In this document: in pieces, positions 5,452 to 7,513 of the stretch
Numbering within the stretch: position 1 is the first letter of the stretch
Layout of the letters: every line of letters begins with the position of its first letter
NCBI GenBank assembly: GCA_018830925.1
Contig: JAHJRK010000409.1
Coordinates: 1 to 7,513 of the forward strand
Source of the DNA: Pseudomonadota bacterium
GTDB lineage: Bacteria; Desulfobacterota; Desulfobacteria; Desulfobacterales; RPRI01
Length of the DNA: 7,513 bases
Direction: 5' to 3'
The notes under the pieces: model-generated
What the model was told of the DNA's origin: nothing
The model's input: the letters and a program-made list of their open reading frames with translations, nothing else
Database searches by the model: none
Position numbers and translations under genes: made by a program

Positions 5452-6702
5452 TTAGATCCTCCTCTCCGAAACGGGTACATGGAAATAACCGTATCGTCTA
5501 TTCCACCAATCTTGAAGCAGGTGGGAATCAAACACAAATCCATCTTTCCCGGCTTTGATATATCCGTCGTGTTCGAGCACCCGAAGAATCTCCTCCTGGG
5601 CCGACTGAACGCTGATATCACTGAACGCATAGTGCTTCTGAAAGGCCGCAAGGGAATGACGCGTCAGACAACCGGTTACAGCGGTCTCGCTGAGCATTTC
5701 AAGAGCCAGAGGAAAAGCCTCGGGACCGAGCACAAGCTTCAGCCGCTCTTCATAGTGGGTCAGTTCGGCATGACCCCGTACGCCAAGCATTTCGTTTTCA
5801 TATATGCCATTGACGTCATCCGGAAAAAATTCCATCCTTCCTCTTCTTATGCAATGGTCATGAACATGTGTGAAAAACATCTGAACATGATGGGGGATAC
5901 AGCAACCGAGTCTTTTCGCCATTTCGGTTTCGGCATCTTTTTTAAAAATAACGCCATATTCCGCAGCAAGTGCCTGCAGGCATTCGACTGCGGTGGCGAT
6001 GTCCCATGGTTTGAGGTCAAAGGGCAGGAAATTGTTAATTGACGCGCTGAGGCCGGCTTGACGAAGTATCGGTTCCAAGCCGATGCTGCCTGAAAGAATA
6101 ATTCCGATTTTTCCCTGATGGGCAAGGCTGTTTTTCCGAAGCCAGGACATAAACATATCGACTCCGGCTTTTCGTTCGAAATTGATTCTGTAATCTTCGC
6201 CTTTGAGCATGCGGTTAACCATGAGAGGCACCTCATCGATAAAAAGCAGGACAGGCCGCTCCGATTCCGCAAGAATCGAAAAGAGAGCATCCCCCTTTTC
6301 GCTCCAATTGCCGGAGGTGAGCCCGGCGCGCAGTTTAATACCGACTTCAGCGATGTTCACCTCCTCAATGCTTCCTACAATCAGGCTGAGCACATTGACA
6401 AACAGTTCCCGAGTTTTCTCCCATAGGTTTTTGTACGGTTTTAGTGCAAGACTTATTTCAACGATAGCGTCTTGGGCGGAGGATGCCTTTTGAAGGTCTA
6501 TAAATAGGCAAGTATAGCGGCTCGCAAGCTGCCTTTTAACCTCTCTCATGAGGCTTGTCTTGCCCATGCGCCGCTGAGCAACCAAAAGAAGGTGAGCGCC
6601 TTCATCAAGTTTTTTAATCATCAGCTCGATATCTTTTTCCCTATCCCAGAAACGTTCCCCCTCAACCCAATTACCATAAGCCTGTTTTAGTTTTTTCGGC
6701 AT
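5452..6702 (-). CDS. AAA/archaeal-type P-loop ATPase
   Basis: A 416-aa protein, first gene of the leftward operon. The N-terminus YGNWVEGERFWDRE (9-22) is the entry motif of an ATPase_2/AAA-type family. Walker A is AQRRMGKTS (42-50), Walker B is VLLFIDE (151-157), and IGIILSGS (199-206) is sensor-1-like. The C-terminal ~100 residues are helical, with a probable winged helix (about 320-395), ending FDSHLLQDWWNRRYG. The frame extends upstream to 6765, but that start (GTG) lies next to the -10 box. ATG 6702 has GGAGGG (minus strand, 6713-6708) with 5-nt spacing and gives the family N-terminus, so I take 6702. Its TAA is 3 bp before the next ATG, so the two ATPases are co-expressed and probably act together. 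No membrane segment or effector domain is seen; the precise role is unknown. Confidence 0.85.
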   Translation of the reverse strand: MPKKLKQAYGNWVEGERFWDREKDIELMIKKLDEGAHLLLVAQRRMGKTSLMREVKRQLASRYTCLFIDLQKASSAQDAIVEISLALKPYKNLWEKTRELFVNVLSLIVGSIEEVNIAEVGIKLRAGLTSGNWSEKGDALFSILAESERPVLLFIDEVPLMVNRMLKGEDYRINFERKAGVDMFMSWLRKNSLAHQGKIGIILSGSIGLEPILRQAGLSASINNFLPFDLKPWDIATAVECLQALAAEYGVIFKKDAETEMAKRLGCCIPHHVQMFFTHVHDHCIRRGRMEFFPDDVNGIYENEMLGVRGHAELTHYEERLKLVLGPEAFPLALEMLSETAVTGCLTRHSLAAFQKHYAFSDISVQSAQEEILRVLEHDGYIKAGKDGFVFDSHLLQDWWNRRYGYFHVPVSERRI

Positions 6703-6731
6703 CGCGTCCCTCCGCATGTTTTTAAAACATT

Positions 6732-6745
6732 TTTGTTGGCAACAA
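6732..6745. promoter_or_regulatory. proximal operator-like dyad TTGTTG-G-CAACAA
   Basis: TTGTTG and CAACAA are perfect inverted arms around a single G at 6733-6745, just downstream of the predicted transcription start. It shares the 11-mer TTTGTTGGCAA with a second site at 6789-6799. A third half-site, CTGTTGG, lies at 6748-6754 at the transcription start. The position fits a repressor site; the binder is unknown. Confidence 0.55.
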
Positions 6746-6755
6746 TTCTGTTGGG

Positions 6756-6784
6756 AAAATAGCACGGTAAAAAAAGCATGTCAA
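6756..6784 (-). promoter_or_regulatory. sigma70 promoter of the two-ATPase operon
   Basis: On the minus strand a perfect TTGACA (6784-6779) is separated by exactly 17 bp from TATTTT (6761-6756, 4 of 6 to consensus). Transcription would begin near 6749, giving a leader of about 47 nt before ATG 6702. This places the GTG start at 6765 outside the transcript and supports the shorter protein. Confidence 0.8.
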
Positions 6785-6788
6785 CACA

Positions 6789-6799
6789 TTTGTTGGCAA
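6789..6799. promoter_or_regulatory. distal operator-like copy upstream of the -35
   Basis: TTTGTTGGCAA repeats the proximal site in the same orientation 57 bp away, just outside the -35 box. Only half of the dyad is kept. Two like-oriented sites bracketing a promoter suggest cooperative or looping control of the ATPase operon. Confidence 0.5.
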
Positions 6800-6906
6800 T
6801 GCTGGGGGAGAATGGGGCCAATGAAATTATGCGTTTCCTATATTTTTTAAAGAATAATTTGGAAAGAGCATGGCAAGACAATCAAAATAGGGGTGATATA
6901 ACGTTC

Positions 6907-6924
6907 ATCAATATATAAATTGAT
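6907..6924. promoter_or_regulatory. AT-rich dyad before the decayed TA locus
   Basis: ATCAAT (6907-6912) and ATTGAT (6919-6924) are perfect inverted arms around ATATAA. The dyad lies just upstream of the broken antitoxin/toxin frames and may be what remains of their operator, or may be chance in AT-rich DNA. Confidence 0.3.
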
Positions 6925-6937
6925 AAGAAAGTTATGA

Positions 6938-6997
6938 GATAATGGGGTTGCATCGAAGGCGAAACGGGCGAAGGTTTACACTCTTGAGGAATTATGA
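6938..6997 (+). pseudogene. possible antitoxin C-terminal tail
   Basis: A short open stretch ends with KRAKVYTLEEL and a TGA at 6995-6997 that overlaps the ATG of the following toxin remnant by ATGA. That 4-nt overlap and the basic-then-acidic tail resemble the end of an antitoxin gene in an antitoxin-first TA operon. Only about 19 codons are open and a stop precedes them, so the rest is lost. The assignment rests mostly on position. Confidence 0.35.
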
Positions 6998-7155
6998 GGC
7001 CCGGAATTCATTCACTGAGGATCCCATATGAAACAGAAATTGTTATTAAGGGAATGCATCCTGAAATAAAGAAAAAATCAAGTCGGGACTCAAGGCAATC
7101 ATGGAAGAGCCCAAAACCGGAACTTGTCAATGAAAATGATATACTTTCATCATGA
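6994..7155 (+). pseudogene. broken RelE/ParE-like toxin
   Basis: The ATG at 6994 has GAGG (6986-6989) 4 nt upstream and reads a 53-codon frame to TGA 7153-7155. The start (LRIPYETEIVIKGMHPEIKK) is typical of RelE/ParE toxins, which have a strand followed by a HPxIKKKI helix. Immediately after the A6 run at 7072-7077 the homologous sequence moves to another frame, which reads IKSGLKAIMEEPKTG. It then returns to the first frame as ELVNENDILSS, aligning with the usual GK-ELxxELxGLSSFR region, before stopping. So one base appears lost in the A-run and a compensating shift occurs near 7118-7122. The catalytic C-terminal half is missing, and the gene is almost certainly dead. The family call comes from remembered motif patterns. 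Confidence 0.55.
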
Positions 7156-7165
7156 ATTTAGTGTA

Positions 7166-7190
7166 GCACCAGATCACTATTTTCTGGTGC
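7166..7190. repeat. 8-bp stem hairpin after the toxin remnant
   Basis: GCACCAGA (7166-7173) and TCTGGTGC (7183-7190) form a perfect stem with a 9-nt loop, 10 nt beyond the stop of the broken toxin. The next bases, cggtttatt, are only weakly T-rich. It may be the old terminator of that TA locus, but a proper U-tract is lacking. Confidence 0.5.
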
Positions 7191-7229
7191 CGGTTTATTG
7201 ATCCAGACAGCCGTGGGGAGGGCCAAATG

Positions 7230-7253
7230 TGTGAATTTCAATCTAAATTCACA
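7230..7253. promoter_or_regulatory. perfect dyad TGTGAATTT/AAATTCACA next to TATAAT
   Basis: TGTGAATTT (7230-7238) and AAATTCACA (7245-7253) are perfect 9-bp inverted arms with a 6-nt centre, and a consensus TATAAT follows at 7261-7266. No good -35 is at the right distance and no gene follows closely. It resembles an activator or repressor site left without its gene, or an activator-dependent promoter for a small RNA. Confidence 0.4.
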
Positions 7254-7420
7254 GCGAACATATAATAACAGTCTGAATCTTAAGATATATTTAAATACCC
7301 CCTATGAATACCATAATGCCTATAAGTGACTCACTATCCCATAAGACGAAGGCTACAACAGAACCTGTGCCATCGGCTCAACTTCGGCGTTCCGCCTTCG
7401 CATGACATTTTTATTATGCC

Positions 7421-7449
7421 TTGACACTAGATTTTACACGTGTTACTAT
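7421..7449 (+). promoter_or_regulatory. sigma70 promoter of the right-edge gene
   Basis: TTGACA (7421-7426), a 17-bp spacer and TACTAT (7444-7449) form a near-consensus promoter. The start would be near 7456, giving a short leader before ATG 7478. Confidence 0.85.
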
Positions 7450-7457
7450 ACGTGTAA
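7434..7457. promoter_or_regulatory. operator TTACACGT-N8-ACGTGTAA
   Basis: Perfect 8-bp inverted arms (7434-7441 and 7450-7457) flank the -10 box, which sits entirely in the 8-bp centre. ACGTGT also recurs directly at 7438 and 7450, 12 bp apart. Such paired sites suit a ribbon-helix-helix repressor, matching the protein that begins just downstream. The dyad is seen; the binder is inferred. Confidence 0.75.
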
Positions 7458-7477
7458 GGTTTAAGGAGCTGATTACA

Positions 7478-7513
7478 ATGCAAAAAAAACTTACGGTAAC
7501 CATAAATGAAGAG
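7478..7513 (+). CDS. RHH-type antitoxin start (partial, cut by window end)
   Basis: ATG 7478 follows AAGGAG (7463-7468) with 9-nt spacing. Only 12 codons are in the window: MQKKLTVTINEE. A short basic start leading into a LTVTI(D/N)EE beta-strand is the usual N-terminus of small ribbon-helix-helix antitoxins, where the strand pairs in the dimer to enter the DNA major groove. The autoregulation-style promoter/operator upstream agrees. The toxin partner would lie downstream, outside the window. With so few residues the family is probable, not proven. Confidence 0.6.
   Translation, partial: MQKKLTVTINEE

Larger units (their letters stand above)
7156..7420. other. gene-free spacer with dyads
   Basis: No coding region is supported. 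A 33-codon frame from ATG 7304 to TGA 7403-7405 has no Shine-Dalgarno and no recognisable product. The stretch contains the hairpin at 7166-7190 and the dyad at 7230-7253. A second, looser inverted pair, CGAAGGC (7347-7353) and GCCTTCG (7394-7400), encloses a small hairpin, GGCG-TTC-CGCC (7386-7396). The latter block could be a dispersed repeat, but there is no second copy here. Confidence 0.5.

Noticed and set aside
5371..6042. 223-codon plus-strand open frame across the junction of the two ATPase genes
   Set aside because: It is antisense to two well-supported genes with Walker motifs and good ribosome binding sites, has no Shine-Dalgarno of its own that I can see, and no family resemblance; it is a shadow frame.
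6703..6765. N-terminal extension of the first ATPase to GTG 6765
   Set aside because: The extension starts beside the -10 box, upstream of the predicted transcription start, and encodes a Cys/Gln-rich segment without family similarity; ATG 6702 has GGAGGG at proper spacing.
6870..6887. MARQSK start followed by TAG, resembling the beginning of a REP-type or IS transposase
   Set aside because: Only six codons before a stop, and the next residues do not continue the family in any frame.
7304..7405. 33-codon plus-strand frame MNTIMPISDSL...
   Set aside because: No Shine-Dalgarno, no recognisable motif, and it overlaps a hairpin-rich segment that looks non-coding.

Overview
The window looks like an accessory, island-type stretch of a Gram-negative environmental bacterium. 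Base composition is mixed and moderately AT-rich. A short-period ACAGGAT-type dispersed repeat and a 'cttcgtaaaaagtc' motif remind me of Desulfobacterota-like genomes, but that is an impression from memory, not a taxonomic assignment. No rRNA, tRNA or CRISPR array was seen.

Layout. (1) Positions 1-225 hold what reads as the decayed C-terminal end of an IS66-like transposase. (2) Positions 222-926 hold a compact HigB/HigA-type toxin-antitoxin operon. It has a textbook sigma70 promoter (TTGACA, 17 bp, TATATA) and a perfect 8-bp-arm palindrome lying across the spacer and -10. The toxin probably starts at a TTG with a good Shine-Dalgarno, not at the upstream ATG. (3) Position 1201-1962 is a bacterial phytochelatin-synthase-like cysteine peptidase with the Gln/Cys/His/Asp active-site set at the plant-enzyme spacing. 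(4) Positions 1981-2117 hold a non-coding repeat element with inverted ends made of ACAGGAT units and an internal GC-rich hairpin. (5) Position 2137-3000 is a glycerophosphodiester phosphodiesterase with a likely export signal.

(6) On the minus strand, converging on the phosphodiesterase gene, is a tight two-gene operon reading leftward. The first gene (6702 down to 5452) is a 416-aa P-loop ATPase. The second (5448 down to 3046) is an 800-aa P-loop ATPase with a winged-helix-like region and a C-terminal TPR array that includes nearly identical 43-residue repeats. Only 3 bp separate them, and the Shine-Dalgarno of the second lies inside the end of the first. The operon has its own strong promoter, bracketed by two copies of TTTGTTGGCAA. 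The pair has no recognisable effector domain and no function I can name. It is the best candidate here for an undescribed system, for example a STAND-like sensor/signalling pair, but this is inference from architecture.

(7) From 6766 to 7477 there is no intact gene. The stretch holds the operon promoter, the wreck of a second toxin-antitoxin locus (an antitoxin tail overlapping a RelE/ParE-like toxin by ATGA, the toxin broken by compensating frameshifts), several perfect dyads and a hairpin. (8) At the right edge a third toxin-antitoxin-type promoter/operator drives a gene cut off after 12 codons that resembles a small ribbon-helix-helix antitoxin. The island is thus flanked by TA loci at both ends, with a dead one between, next to a paired-ATPase operon.
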